In this document: in pieces, positions 21,280-32,868 of the stretch
How the letters are laid out: every line of letters starts with the position of its first letter
How positions within the stretch are numbered: position 1 is the stretch's first letter
NCBI GenBank assembly: GCA_037074705.1
Contig: CM073593.1
Location: 103,687,738 to 103,751,737, forward strand
Reading direction: 5' to 3'
Source of the DNA: Zhengitettix transpicula
Taxonomy: Eukaryota > Arthropoda > Insecta > Orthoptera > Tetrigidae
DNA: 64,000 nucleotides
Program-made: the position numbers and the translations under genes
Notes under the pieces: model-generated
Databases searched by the model: none
What the model was told of the DNA's origin: nothing
What the model saw: the letters and a program-made list of their open reading frames with translations, nothing else

Positions 21280-22690
21280 TTACATGTATATTTTTTTCGA
21301 TTGAAACAGTCAACGCAACAGAACCTTGCCCCCTACATTTTATACCTGAATTATATACAAAATCATTATCCTGAAGAAGTCCTAAAAAAAGAGGACTAAA
21401 CGTCATAAAAATATTTTTTTTGTCAATAATAATTACATTTTTATGACTCATATTTAATTATATTATAGAATACAGTATATATTAAATACAACATTTTTAA
21501 TAATATAAATGAATAAAAATACGGACGGTCTTAAGACGGAAAATTATCATTATTATTAATATTTATTAATTTTTTTTACGACGGTTTGACTTTATTTTAT
21601 TTTCGTTAGCAACGGTCAACGCAGCAGAGACTCGCCTCTAAATTTTTCACATGACTCATATACGAAACTATTAAAATCGTCCAACCTGAACATGTTCTAA
21701 AATAGAACGAAACGTCATAAAATTATTATTTTTTTGCTAATAAACACTAAATTTTTATGGCTCATTGTCGTATATTTATTTATATTATAGAATTTAATAT
21801 ATATATGAACAAATGTACGGCGTTAAGGCATAAAATCATCATTATTATTAATAAAAATTAATTTTACTACGTTTCGACTTCCTTTTAGTTTCATTTTCAA
21901 CGAACGGTCAACGCGGCAGAACCATGCCTTCTACATTTTATTCATGAATTTTCTACAAAATTACTAAAACGGTTCAACCTGAAGATGTCCTAAAAAGAGG
22001 ACGAAACGTCGTCAAATTAATTTCTTTTGTGAATAAACATTTTATTATTTCATTATAGAATTTATAACTGATGAATTTTCTACAAAATTACCAAAACGGT
22101 TCAACCTGAAGATGTCCTAAATAAGAGGACGAAACTTTATCAAATAAATTCTTTTTGTTAATAAGCATTTCATTATTTCATTATAGAATTTATAAATGAT
22201 GAATTTTCTACAAAATTACTAAAACGGTTCAACCTGAAGATGTCCGAAAAAAGATGACGACACATCATAAAATTAATTCTTTGTTAATAAACATTTCATT
22301 ATAGAATTTATAAATTATGAATTTTTACTATGAATTTTCTACAAAATTACCAAACCGGTTCGACCTGAAGATGTACCAAAAAGAGGACGAAGCGTCATCA
22401 AATTAATTTTTTTTAGTTGATAAGCATTTCATTATAGAATTTATAACTCATGAATTTTCTACAAAATTACTAAAACGGTTCAACCTGAAAATGTCCTAAA
22501 AATAGGACGAAACGTCATAAAATTAATTCTTTGTTGATAAACATTTCGTTATAGAATTTATAAATGATGAATTTTTTACATGAATTTTCTACAAATTTAC
22601 TAAAACAGTTCAACCTGAAGAGGTTCTAAAGAAGATGGCTAAACGTCATAAAATTAATTTTTTGTTAATAAACATTTCATTATAGAATTC
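21280..22690 (+). repeat. Tandem array of hammerhead-like units
   Basis: Cores (CTGAAGA or variant) start at 21371, 21686, 21979, 22106, 22234, 22364, 22484 and 22614. The first three are about 300 bp apart, in longer units that also hold 'acggtcaacgc(a/g)gcagaac'. The last six starts are 120-130 bp apart, in a short unit 'gaattttctacaaaattac..ggttcaacctgaagatgtcc..gacgaaacgtc..taataaacatttcattatag'. Most cores have substitutions (GACAC, GAAGC, TAAAC, CTGAAAA). Only the 21979 copy keeps both boxes intact. Confidence 0.85.
21979..22010 (+). ncRNA. Hammerhead-like core, best copy in the array
   Basis: CTGAAGA, stem II GTCC/GGAC with loop taaaaaga, GAAACGTC. Helix I potential is short: AAC before the core versus GTC after it gives two pairs. 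Confidence 0.5.
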
Positions 22691-23534
22691 ATAAATGATG
22701 AATTAGTTCATCGTTCAAATTGTTGACGGATGTAAAAATTGGGGTTAGTACAAAAAAAAAGAAATTATCATGTTTAATAAAAGAAATGTTTAATGTTTTT
22801 TTATAAATCGTGTAATTATTCGTAAGATTCCGGTTTGTACGTCGGTGTAGGTCGATGTAAACCTTGAGGGAGTAGTTCGAGCCCCGGTGTCGCGTGTTGA
22901 GGGACGCGAGCAACAAGTGTACATATTTGCGGCGCTCGTGTTTGTGTTTGCCGGGGCAGATAACTCTCACGGACAGGAACGGTATTATTACGGTCTTATC
23001 TGGCTCACGCAGCCTTCTTTCTCCCGTGCAAGCCCCAGCTCTCACCCCCCCCCCCCCCTCACTCTACAAATGAAGGATTTAATAGGCACACAGGGCGCTT
23101 AGTTACCATTGTTGTGCACATTAGGCTCATCCCTTGGATCAAATGCCACGCCATCACACACACGGCCGCATCCACATCATCCACATCCTCCCTGCGGAGC
23201 GTGTGAGTGCGCATCTACGCGCTGGCAAACAAGGAAATGAACAGCGACGTTGTCGAGACTGCCGTATTTTTACAGCTCTCGGGTTTTCTCTCTCTCTCTC
23301 CTTTTCTCTTTTCTGTTCCGCAAGCTTCGTTCCGCTCCTTCTCCTTCACACACGCGCGCATTCACAAAGCGTACGCAATTTTCTCCCCCTGAATACCAGC
23401 TTCACTGTCACACTCGCGAGAAGCTCCTCCGCGGAAGCAACACGTCAATACAGAAAACTCTCCGACTCTCTTCAATTAGCATAGAACATATTCTGCACCC
23501 CTTACAAATGCGAAAAAAGAATACATTAATTGTT

Positions 23535-23574
<40 letters not shown>

Positions 23575-23719
23575 CCCCAATGTTTTCAGTCAAACAGAAA
23601 TTTTAATGAAAACACTTGGACAAGTTCAAGGTTTGTGCGCTGATGCTTCTGACTCATATCGAAAATTAACGGCTTGTTTTTTATATAAAAAAAAGTACCA
23701 ACGTTACCCGCATTGTCAT
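22691..23719. other. Spacer with GC-richer segment and microsatellites
   Basis: 22870-23480 is GC-richer, with a C-run near 23046-23059 and a B-box-like 'gttcgagcccc' at 22877. No full tRNA is seen. An (AC)n(AT)n tract lies at 23534-23569. Frames here lack domains. Confidence 0.35.
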
Positions 23720-24435
23720 AATTAATCTCAGCGACATCCATATCCCCGGATTCGACTGCAATCTCGGTTGTTTTCGCGTTATATTTGTGTAACGTCCTTC
23801 CACCCCCACCCCTAAGGGTGCTTCCCTCTAAAGGGGTAGAAATAACACTATCAATCTCACAGACACCGTAAAAAAAATTTTCGGCGTAAATATAGGCCGT
23901 TTTAGCATGTTTGGAAATTCACACCCCCGTCCCCAGAGGGCTGGTAGTCGAGTCTTACCCCCGCAGTGTTTTTTTCCAGTTTGCAAGGAACACGTGTACA
24001 AAATTTCGTCATGTTTTGATCCACGAGTGTAGATTTGTATGCGAAACATACACACATCGTTTTACCCTTCCACCCCAACCCATAAGGGTTGAAGTACAAC
24101 TTAGCGGGCAAGTTGAATGTTTAATTAAAAACAGCGACATTAGCAATCCCGGTTGTTTTTGCTGTATTTTTATGTAAAAATTCCCTCCACCCCTAAGGGT
24201 GCTCCCCTAAAGGGGTTGAAATTAAACAAAAACTATATCAGGAAAAATATTATCAACCTCATTGACCCAGAAAATTATTTATTCGACGCAACTAGCGGCC
24301 ATTTGAAAATTCTCTCCTCCGTCCCCTGCGAGTCTTACCACCCACAGTGCTCGTTTCCACTTAGTACAAAGTTTGATAAAATTTTCTCCACGGATGTAGA
24401 ATTGAATGCGGAGCAAACACGCACACACACTCACA
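23720..24435 (-). mobile_element. Helitron-like family B fragment, two units
   Basis: Plus-strand 'ctcagcgacatccatatccc' (about 23727) and 'acagcgacattagcaatccc' (about 24132) start two consecutive diverged units. Each runs to the 'gcaaggaacacgtgtac' or 'tccacggatgtagaattg' block typical of the family B 5' body. Neither terminus is present. Confidence 0.6.
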
Positions 24436-24489
24436 CACACACAAACACGTAAAGTCTACGAGGAATCTCGTACTGAGCCTGAAGTCGAC

Positions 24490-24560
24490 TTGGGTAGCTT
24501 AGCGGCTATACTGCCCAAATACTATGAAAGAACAGCCGTGATCGATTCCCGGTCCGGACG
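24490..24560 (+). repeat. tRNA-derived SINE head candidate
   Basis: 'tagcttagcgg' (24495-24505) matches a pol III A box and 'gatcgattc' (24540-24548) a B box, with tRNA-like spacing of about 35 bp. A perfect tRNA cloverleaf is not evident. AT-rich DNA follows, so this reads as a SINE head or tRNA pseudogene rather than a functional tRNA. Confidence 0.45.
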
Positions 24561-24604
24561 AGACGTTTCAATCCTGATCCTCCAATACTTATGTCAAAAA
24601 AATT

Positions 24605-25330
24605 ATGTATCATTATTAATAATTAATTATTCTTATTAATATTTTTAATATTATTATTTAATATTATATATTATTATAATTTATTATTATATATTGTTAT
24701 TATTTAATATTATATATTATTATAATTTATTATTATATATTGTTATTATTTAATATTATATATCATTATTTAATATTATATATTATATATTATTATTTAA
24801 TATTATTTTTATTATTATTTATGATTATTATTTATTATTATTATTATTTAATATTATATATTATTATGATTTAATATATTATTATTATATATTATTATTA
24901 TTTAATATTATATTTCATTATTTAATATTATATATTATTATTTAATATTATTTTTATTATTATTTATGATTATTATTATTTATTATTATTATTATTTAAT
25001 ATTATATATTTTTATTATTTAATATTATACATTATTATTATATATTATTATTTAATATTATTATTATTTGTTATTATTATTTAATATTATATATTTTTAT
25101 TATTTAATATTATATATTTTTATTATTTAATATTATATATTTTTATTATATAATATATATTATATAATATTATTATTAATAATTAATATTATACATTATT
25201 ATTATATATTATTATTTAATATTATTATTATTTGTTATTATTATTTAATATTATATATTTTTATTATTTAATATTATATACTTTTATTATATAATATATA
25301 TTATATAATATTATTATTAATAATTAACAT
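24605..25330. repeat. TTATTA/TAATATTATAT low-complexity array
   Basis: About 720 bp built almost only from A and T, with recurring 'tatttaatattatatattatt' phrases and internal palindromes. Confidence 0.95.
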
Positions 25331-25432
25331 TTAATCCAATCTGACAATTATCAATTAATAAATTAATAAAACTTTCAATCTGTCAGAAAAGAAGTGTATT
25401 TATTAATTGAAACAAAAAAAACATTCCAATAC

Positions 25433-25465
25433 GACGTTTCGTTCATAATATGAGGACTTTCTCAG
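25433..25465 (-). ncRNA. Hammerhead-like core with G8 position changed
   Basis: Minus strand: CTGAGAA in place of CTGANGA, then GAAACGTC. Three helix I pairs (TAC/GTA) are possible. The changed core base predicts loss of activity. Confidence 0.4.
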
Positions 25466-25869
25466 GTAATATACAGTTTTTATGTACACACACAGACACT
25501 CATATTTTTTCCTGACAATCTACAAACTAAACGGCAATCCATGATATTAAAATCACCTTATTTCCTTACGGGTAAATAAGAGCCCCCGTATTAGTTCCAA
25601 ATTTTTCGGCCATATTTGTAGCAAGAATGGGAATTTATTGGTCAACCAATTCACCAACAATATTTTAAACAAAAACTGCGGGGAAACAAATAGCGCAGAT
25701 CAGTTGGGAAATAAATATTTGGACCAGAGTGATGCTTAAATTTCTCCGCGGTCCAAAAAAAACCATGGGAAAGTCATCTCCACAGTACCATAAATAAAGA
25801 TCAACATGAGAGGAAGTGGCAAGAGACCAGACGCTATACAAAATAAATTTTATGAATAAGAAAGACAGC
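25466..25869. other. Spacer, nothing recognised
   Basis: An 80-codon minus-strand frame (25665-25907) lacks any known domain and partly overlaps the PLE-like fragment. Confidence 0.35.
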
Positions 25870-26000
25870 CAATTCAGACAAAAAAAGTAATAATATAAAT
25901 ACCACACAACGTTTCCTTGTTCCTTTCGTCAGGTGCCAAGAAGAGCCTAGAGTGACACAACTGCACTCGTCAGTTGACAACAGTGAATCAATCAGTCGTA
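25870..26000 (-). mobile_element. PLE-like fragment with hammerhead-like core
   Basis: Reverse copy of the 13036/46580 family. On the minus strand, 'gcagttgtgtcactctaggc' is followed by CTGACGA, a shortened stem II, GAAACGTT (core 25909-25932), then 'gtgtggtatttatattatta'. GCAC/GTGT gives a possible 4-bp helix I with one G-U, but stem II has lost about six bases. Confidence 0.55.
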
Positions 26001-26809
26001 AATATTTTTCATTTTAAAATAAACTTTATATTTTTTACCCACGGCCAGTTTCCAAAAAAAATTTTCCAGGGACTCGCTCGTGTGTCGGATAAGAAAGAAA
26101 GTAATGGAGGGAAACCAAAGATGATACAACTACGTTTCGTGCAGTGACGCAGTTCGTTCAAATTTTCCACTTTTTAAGTACCTTAAGTGATTATCACGTG
26201 TTGAATTGTGGTTGCGATCCTTAATTTGTGTCTCCCTCTTGTCCCGTCATGACCATTCGTTAGCCTTTTACCCACAATACACCAGCGTGTAAAACTTTTT
26301 TGTTTTCACTTTTTGCTATTGTATTTGATGTCTGAGTCGCTTGACGGAATAAGCGTTAGTTGTGATGTAGGTGTCACACATGGACCAATCAATTACGTTT
26401 AATCTCTCAGATTTTCCACACTAAATGGCTTCGAAAGGGTGAGTGGAACCAGTTAATAAATCTTAGCGTTCCAACCCCCCCATCACCGTTATCTGGATTA
26501 AGAGGAACTGATACCTTGTGTGAAGGCGCATCACGGAGCTTATTCCTTAATATTGTTTGATCAAGTCATGAGGTCTTTGTCAACGTATGAAAGGTGATAC
26601 TCTCCAAACCCGTAACCATTTGTCCGGGATTACTGCCCCCTTTATTGAGGAGGCATCCCCCCCCCCAAAGGCCCCCCTTCCTCGCCGGTTTCAAATGACT
26701 GGTTGATCCTGAGCAGCTGCGACTGACTTGGTTGGTTGACTTCAGCGGCCTAGTTGGTCCATCCCTAAGCTAAAGGCCGGGGGAGGGGGGACTCTCACAA
26801 AAAAGGGTC
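26001..26809. other. Spacer, nothing recognised
   Basis: Includes a C-run near 26658-26667 and short C-rich phrases. No feature supported. Confidence 0.4.
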
Positions 26810-26970
26810 TTAATTCCTCCTGTAGGTGACACAACGTGTTTCTGAATGGCTCTTAATCCTGAGGGACGCCCATGGCCAGATGACGTCCGTGGCAGCTCGG
26901 ACCAGGTCGTCTGCAACTGAGATGTAAATGTCCTCCTCCTCCTCCTCCTCCAGCTCGTCGTGATCGAGCT
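26810..26970 (-). CDS. Candidate terminal exon, unknown protein
   Basis: On the minus strand a pyrimidine-rich tract ending ...ccctaaccccccag is followed by a frame reading ELDHDELEEEEEED, then IYISVADDLVRAATDVIWPW, ending at TAA (26810-26812). The acidic run followed by an ordered segment looks more protein-like than the other frames. The acceptor includes a ctaac branch-like sequence. Upstream in the same frame a TAA blocks extension, consistent with an intron boundary. The overlapping 130-codon ATG frame (26770-27162) is in a different phase. No family is recognised; chance cannot be excluded. Confidence 0.25.
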
Positions 26971-27672
26971 CTGGGGGGTTAGGGAGGAATATCCTTGTCC
27001 GTTACAGACTTGAGAGTCAGCAGTCGTCCCACCATTAAACTCCCCGACATCTCGTAACCAGTGTAAAACCAGCCGGAGGAACTGACACCATCCAACAACA
27101 AGTTGATCTCTGTACCAAAACTGGAATAAAATCAAATATATATTGTAGTAATTAGAAGCCAATTAATAATTAAAAACATTGTGGACTTGAAACGTTATCG
27201 GCAAACAGACACAAATCACACACAAGAACACCAGGTCGAAAGCATTGTAGGACTGTTGGCGCGTTAAGAGAACGTACAAGGGAGGAGTTGGCGATCAAGA
27301 ACGGCAGAAAGCGGTCGTAATAAAAATAGACGAGACGTAAGTAGAGGCAGAGTACAGCATTCACCCGGATAGAGCTGCAGAAAGATTTCGCAGTGTTTCC
27401 AGTTTACGCAAAATAATTTAAAAAAGTCTACGTGGAGGAATTATCAAAATTACCGCAAACTGGCATAATTGCCGAATATGTCATCTACCAGATATAGACA
27501 ACACTTGCTAATCCAACAGTGAAGTGTAGGGTCAGTGAAAGAATGGCCTGTTTTTAGAAAATTGAGTGTGTATAAGTGATGCTGAAAGAGTTAAATTGCC
27601 CAGGAACCAGAAAAATTGTAAGTCATACCTCATGTTTTATAAGAAATATAACACTGACGAAGGAAGAAAGTG
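26971..27672. other. Spacer, nothing recognised
   Basis: No repeat family or RNA recognised. A 64-codon minus-strand frame at 27170-27364 shows no domain. Confidence 0.35.
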
Positions 27673-28674
27673 CAGACAGGCTACATGAGGGTAATCCTCA
27701 TAGTGGCAACTCCCCTCTTATAGCATAGGAAAGGGATGTGAAAGGGGGGAAGCGGAAGTGTAGAGAAACGTAGCCAAAGGTTAACTAGGTTTTTTTATGG
27801 TAACAGTCTACATGAGGATAATCCACGTCGGGCAACTCCCCTTTAATAGCATAGGAAGGGATTTGAAAGGGGGGATGCGGAAGGGTAGAGGAAGGTAGCA
27901 AAGGGTTAACCAAGTCCCCGGGCTATATTTTAAGGATCCTACCCGGCATTCACCTAAAAGTAATGCAGGGAAACCCCTAGAAAAACCTGCATCAGGGTAG
28001 GTCGGGCATATGGTACTTGTCCCACGCCCTTCCGATAGCGGAAAAGTGCGGTGTGTTGTGGGGTCCCAGAATTCCCTTCTCCGTGTCTCGACCAGTTTAG
28101 GAGGCAGCTGGCCGACTATTCCAATGGGAACAGCGGACAACTCTTACCATATGCCCAAGGTCTGTGACCACGGAACATTCACCTCTCAGAACAGGCCGAG
28201 GCGCCTCGGCTTGTGGGAACCTTAGTTCAAAAACGGAGAGGAAAAGGCATCCCCAAAGGTAGCCCCTTCGTATCTCTCCTACATGGTTCTGCCTGGGGCC
28301 ACCGGGTTATGTTTTAAGGATCTTACCCGGTAATTCGCCTGAAAGTGATGCAGGGAAAACCCTAGAAAAACCTACATCAGGGTAGGTCGGGCATATGGTA
28401 CTTGTCCCACGCCCTTCCCTAGATGGCGAGAGAGGAGTTTGCTGTGTGGACGCAGCTTTCTCCTCGCCGTGCCTTGACCAGTTTAGGAGGCAGCTGGCCG
28501 ACTGTTCCCAGATTTGCGACCTCGGAACATACACCTCTCAATACAGGCCGAGGTTCCTCGGAGTGTGGGAAACGTTCTTTAAAAAAAAAGAGAGAGGAGA
28601 AGGTATCCCCAGAGCTAGCCTCCTCCAGAGCTCTCTGGTTACGTTCACCTGTGAGAGGATGCCCTCTCAGACTT
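27673..28674 (-). repeat. Three consecutive minus-strand family A copies
   Basis: Copy 1 (27673-27789) holds only the 3' end. Copy 2 (27790-28298) is nearly complete. Copy 3 (28299-28674) starts at the core ('ggttatgttttaagg') and ends with a diverged 5' hairpin ('gtgagaggatgccctctcag'). The variant hairpin with compensating changes suggests a subfamily in which the 5' stem is kept. Frames on both strands (for example 28395-28976) are shadows of the repeat. Confidence 0.85.
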
Positions 28675-29545
28675 CCTTCCTGGGCGTCCAAAGTTATGAG
28701 CATCTTCTATACGCTTTCTCGGCAACAATTCGTAGCGTCTCCATTCTCGCGCCAAACAATGCTGTTCTTCGCAATGCTTTGGCCTCAAAATTACGCAGCC
28801 AAAAATTAAAGAAACAATGTATAGAAAACATTTGTATTCTCTACAATTTATTACCCAATAAAATATCGATATTATTAAAATTTTCTATTCTAGAGATACA
28901 TTGGATATATTTTACCAAATTTAGAAGACATAAACTGAGAAATAAAATGTCATTACTGACTAAAAACTCCAATTAAAGTTGTGATGATTTATTTTTGGTG
29001 CAACGTCAAGTTTAACGCCCGGGACACACGGAACAGCCGCTCTTGTCCGAATCATCAGGAAAGGCCATGATTTACCCTGGAACTTAAGCAGCATGTAAAT
29101 GCTTCACAGCTGAACGAGCCTGGGCAAAGAAACACTCGGCGCTTGGCCGCTTTCGTCAGTCGCCGCCGCGTTGGTCGTGTCTAAATTGTGAGCGGCCGCT
29201 TCTTATGACGACAGCAATATTACTTTGTGTTTTTGCCAAGCTGTTGACCCGCACAGAAGGCCGTCCAGATTTACAAGTCCATTGTACTCGAGTGCGAGCG
29301 TGTTGGGATGACGCCAGCAGATCTCTGGTCCGTTTCCTTTCTTTCTTCTTGTCCCCCTTACTGTCAAATATGTTCCACACTACTTCATAATTGTTAATAT
29401 TATATCTGAATTTAATTATAAGAAATTTTTAATATTGAAGAATACGGATTTTATTAGCTTGAATTTGAATAACGTGAAGGGTAGGAAGTCATTAATTACA
29501 AATAAGCTACTAAATTTAGATTACAATCATTTTATGTGTGTGTAG
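28675..29545. other. Spacer with GC-rich patch
   Basis: 29030-29330 is GC-richer ('gtcagtcgccgccgcgttgg', 'gagcggccgcttcttatgac') and repeat-free, possibly regulatory. The rest is AT-rich with nothing recognised. Confidence 0.3.
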
Positions 29546-30278
29546 ACAGGCCGTGTGTAGGGTAATCCACATAGTGGCAACTCCCCTCTTATTATAAAAG
29601 AAAGGGATTTAAAAGGGGGATGCGGAAGGGTGGAGGAAGGTAGCAAAGGGTTAACTAGGGGCTATGGTTTAAGGATCCTACCCGGCATTCGCCTAAAGGT
29701 AATGCAAGGAAAACCCTAGAAAAACCTGCATCAGGTAGGTCGGACATTAGGCACTTGTCCCGCGCCCTGCCGATAGCGGGAGAGAAGTTTGCTGTGGGGA
29801 CGCAGCATTCCCTTCTCCGTGCCTCGACCAGTTTAGGAGGCAGCTGGCCCACTATTCCAATGCGAATAGCGGACAACTCTTACCGTATGCCCAAGGTCTG
29901 TGACCCCGGAACATACACCTCTCAAAACGGGCCGAGTTGCTCGGCTTGTGGGAAACTTAGTTCAATAACGGAGAAGCAGGGGAGAAGGGAATGCTGCGTC
30001 TCCACAGCAAACCACTCTCCCGACATCAAGAGAAGGGCGTGGGACAAGTACCAAATGCCCGACCTACCTGATGCAGGTTTTTCTAGGGTTTTCCCTGCAT
30101 TACTCTTAGGTGAATGCCGGGTAGGATCCTTAAAATATAGCCCCGGGGGACCCTAGTTAACCCTTGGCTACCTTCCTCTACCCTTCCGCATCCCCCCCTT
30201 GAAATCCCTTTCTATGCTATTAAAGGGGAGTTGCCACCCTGTGGATTACCCTCATGTAGCCTGTTACCCTAAAAAAAA
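29546..30278. repeat. Back-to-back family A copies
   Basis: 29546-29970 is a minus-strand copy with a variant 3' end ('gacaggccgtgtgtagggta', shared with 62563). 29971-30278 is a plus-strand 5'-truncated copy ending 'gcctgttaccctaaaaaaaa'. The junction lies in 'ggagaagcaggggagaaggg'. Confidence 0.85.
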
Positions 30279-30540
30279 TTACAATTACAAAGTTTATAAA
30301 ATAAACATGGTACTTTATAAATATATATATATATATATATATAATTTAAAATAACGTTAAAGATATAACAGTAATTAGTTTTGTAATCGATAGTTATTTG
30401 GAGATTTGGACGAATTTCTGATGCAATACTGTCTAATAAGGGTGGAAAATATAAATTGGGGGCAGGGGTCGAATATATATATATGATATGTATAATTTTT
30501 AATCTGTACTTACAACCTGAATAATTGCAATACAAAACGC
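30279..30540. repeat. AT microsatellite region
   Basis: (AT)n near 30320-30342 and a shorter run near 30474-30484, within AT-rich DNA. Confidence 0.7.
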
Positions 30541-31100
30541 TGAGTCACGTGGCCATTGGTAAGAGCAGTGAAATCAATGAGTCTGACAGAGGCCTCGACC
30601 CCGCTTTATTTAGTAAGAATGATACATATATATATATATGTTTCTTTAACTGCGTAAGCCTTGTGAGATTCGTATCTCGTCGTTCCGTTCCGTTTACTTT
30701 CGTTGTTATTGTTTGGAAAGCAAAGGATCATAATTCATCGTTGCGGTTTTATCTGCGATCGCAGTTCCGTAATCTGGGCTTCGATGGCGGCCACCTCAAT
30801 CAAATAACACCTTAACGGTTAAATTAGCGGTTGGCTTGAAAATGCCGGCTCTTTAATAGCTCGTTATTGATGGCGGAGTTTGCGATTTATCGCGGCTGCC
30901 GTGATACTCGCGCACGCAAACGTCTCTCTCTCTCTCTCTCTCTCTCTCTAATTACTCTGGAACGTCGGTCCGCCGAGTCCGTCCAGTGCAACCCTTGGGG
31001 ACTGACACGTCAATGACGTCACGGAGTCGCACTGGACGTCTAGTCCATGTCCTCGTCAGTCACGATCCTAGACACTGCTTCAGAGAAACAGAGGAGGAGG
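30541..31100. promoter_or_regulatory. Repeat-free GC-richer island, candidate regulatory DNA
   Basis: Contains 'gatttatcgcggctgccgtg', 'tctttaatagctcgttattg', a (TC)n tract at 30924-30949 and 'gacgtca' at 31015-31021. A weak tRNA-like B-box (ggcctcgacccc, 30591-30602) is also present. Role inferred only from composition. Confidence 0.25.
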
Positions 31101-31579
31101 AAACTTGAGCAATCTGACTAGGAATTCCTCTATTAATTTATCTAAGATTATCTAAGGTTACCGCAGGTCCTGCATCAATTTTCGTTTGAAACTCCCAGCA
31201 GGGAAATTATTTGCAATTGATAAGCCAAAATTTCGTTAAGTTCCATCACCTTAAAACAATTATTGTCCGAAATATTTTAATTTTTAATTATCATTAAACA
31301 CGTTCGTCGTATTAAAAATCCTATACACCCTGCTCCTGTTCGCCCCCCCAAAAGACTTTTTGAAACAAAAATTTCCCTTGTTTCCAATTCTTTTCAACTT
31401 TTGAAACAGAAACTCTTCTAAATTTTCTATAAATTACTATCAATTACGTATCATCTGTTGAAGTGTCTTCTTATGATCCAGATCTATAATGATTCGTTTC
31501 ACCCAAGTTTAACAGTTGTTTTAAAAAAAAATTTGGATCCGATTGCTGGATAAATAGGACAAACTAAAAGACTTTGAAT
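31101..31579. other. Spacer, nothing recognised
   Basis: Mixed AT-rich DNA with no supported feature. Confidence 0.4.
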
Positions 31580-32650
31580 TTTTCACTTTTTTAATTTCAC
31601 TTCTTTCAGTTTTTCTTGTTTCTTTGCTTTTATTTCTTTTTTACTTTTCCTTGCATTTTTTTTGTCACTTTTTTCCGATTTACTTCTTTCTTTGCTTCTC
31701 TTTCTTTTTTATTTTTCCTTGGATTTTTCTTTTTTCTCACTTCTTTCCGATTTACTTCTTTCTTTTCTTTTCTTTCTTTTTACTTTTCTTTGTATTATTC
31801 CTTTTTTTGACACTTCTTTCTGATTATTTTTTACTTCTCTTTCTTTTTTACTTTTCCTTGAATTTTTCTTTTTTTCCTCCTTAATTCTTTCCGTTTTTGT
31901 TTCTTTGCTATTCATTCTTTTTTTCTTTTCCTTGGATTTTTATTTTTTCTCACTTCTTTCCGATTTACTTGTTTCTTTGCATTTCTTTCTTTTTTACTTT
32001 TCCTTGGATATTTCTTTTTTTCTCAATTCTTTCTGATTTTCTTGTTTCTTTGCTTTTCTTTCTTTTTTACTTTTTCTTGGATTTTTCTTTTTTTCTCACT
32101 TCTTTCCGATTTTGTTTCTTTGCTTTTCTTTCTTTTTACTTTTCCTTGGATTTCTCTTTTTTTTCTCACTTCTTTCCGATTTTGATTCTTTGATTTTCTT
32201 TCTTTTTACTTATCCTTGATTTTTCTTTTTTTTTCTTTATCAATTCTTTCCGTTTTTCTTGTTTCTTTGCTATTCATTCTTTTTTACTTTTCCTTGGATT
32301 TTTCTTTTTTTTCTCACTTCTTTCCCTTTTTGTTTCTTTGCTATTCATTCTTTTTTCTTTTCCTTGGATTTTTATTTTTTTCTCACTTCTTTCCGATTTA
32401 CTTGTTTCTTTGCTTTTCTTTCTTTTTTACTTTTCCTTGAATTTTAATTTTTTTCTCACTTCTTTCCGATGATTTTGTTTCTTTGCTGTTCTTTCCTTTT
32501 ACTTTTCCTTGTATTTTTTTTTTCTCACTTCTTTCCAATTTTGATTCTTTGATTTTCTTTCTTTTTACTTATCCTTGATTTTTCTTTTTTTCTTTATCAA
32601 TTCTTTCCGATTTTCTTGTTACTTTGCTTTTCTTTCCTCCATTATTTAAA
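31580..32650. repeat. TTTC-rich minisatellite, ~70-bp unit
   Basis: Repeats of the type 'ttttacttttccttggattt...ctcacttctttccgattt...cttgtttctttgcttttc' occur about fifteen times with internal length variation. All Phe/Leu-rich frames here are artefacts. Confidence 0.9.
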
Positions 32651-32739
32651 ATTTTCTTTGCTTTTATCACTTTTTCTTGCTCTCTTATCTACTCCAAGAC
32701 AAATGGAATACCCGAATAATCTGAATAATATAATTTTAC

Positions 32740-32868
32740 CTCACCATTGTCAACAAGTTTGAAATCTGTTTTTTCCTCGTCCTCGATAACGGTGTCCTCG
32801 CCCAGGTCGCTTTCCTTGCTCTTAGAGTCGTAACGAATGATCGGGGGAGATCCTTCAGAGAATGGAGA
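32740..32868 (-). CDS. Candidate internal exon, 43 codons, unknown protein
   Basis: On the minus strand 'caaacgttcag' can act as acceptor and GGTGAG|GTAAAA as donor. The 129-bp segment between is phase 0 at both ends. It encodes SPFSEGSPPIIRYDSKSKES then DLGEDTVIEDEEKTDFKLV, an acidic, protein-like composition unlike nearby frames. It abuts intron-like pyrimidine repeat on its 3' side. No family is recognised. Read without splicing, the frame continues from an ATG at 32955 to a stop at 32689 (88 codons), which is an alternative. Confidence 0.3.

Noticed and set aside
22877..22890. tRNA gene from B-box-like 'gttcgagcccc'
   Set aside because: No A box at suitable spacing and no acceptor or anticodon stem could be drawn.
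26120..26160. Hammerhead-like motif from minus-strand 'cacgaaacgtagttgtatc'
   Set aside because: Only the GAAACG part is present, with no CTGANGA box upstream.
30541..30605. tRNA gene from 'ggcctcgacccc' with upstream 'tggtaagagcag'
   Set aside because: The B box is poor and arms do not pair; at most an old SINE trace.
31616..32447. Repeated FFFTFPWIFLF-type peptide as a repeat protein
   Set aside because: It derives from a TTTC-rich minisatellite. Units shift phase and length, and several frames are open at once.
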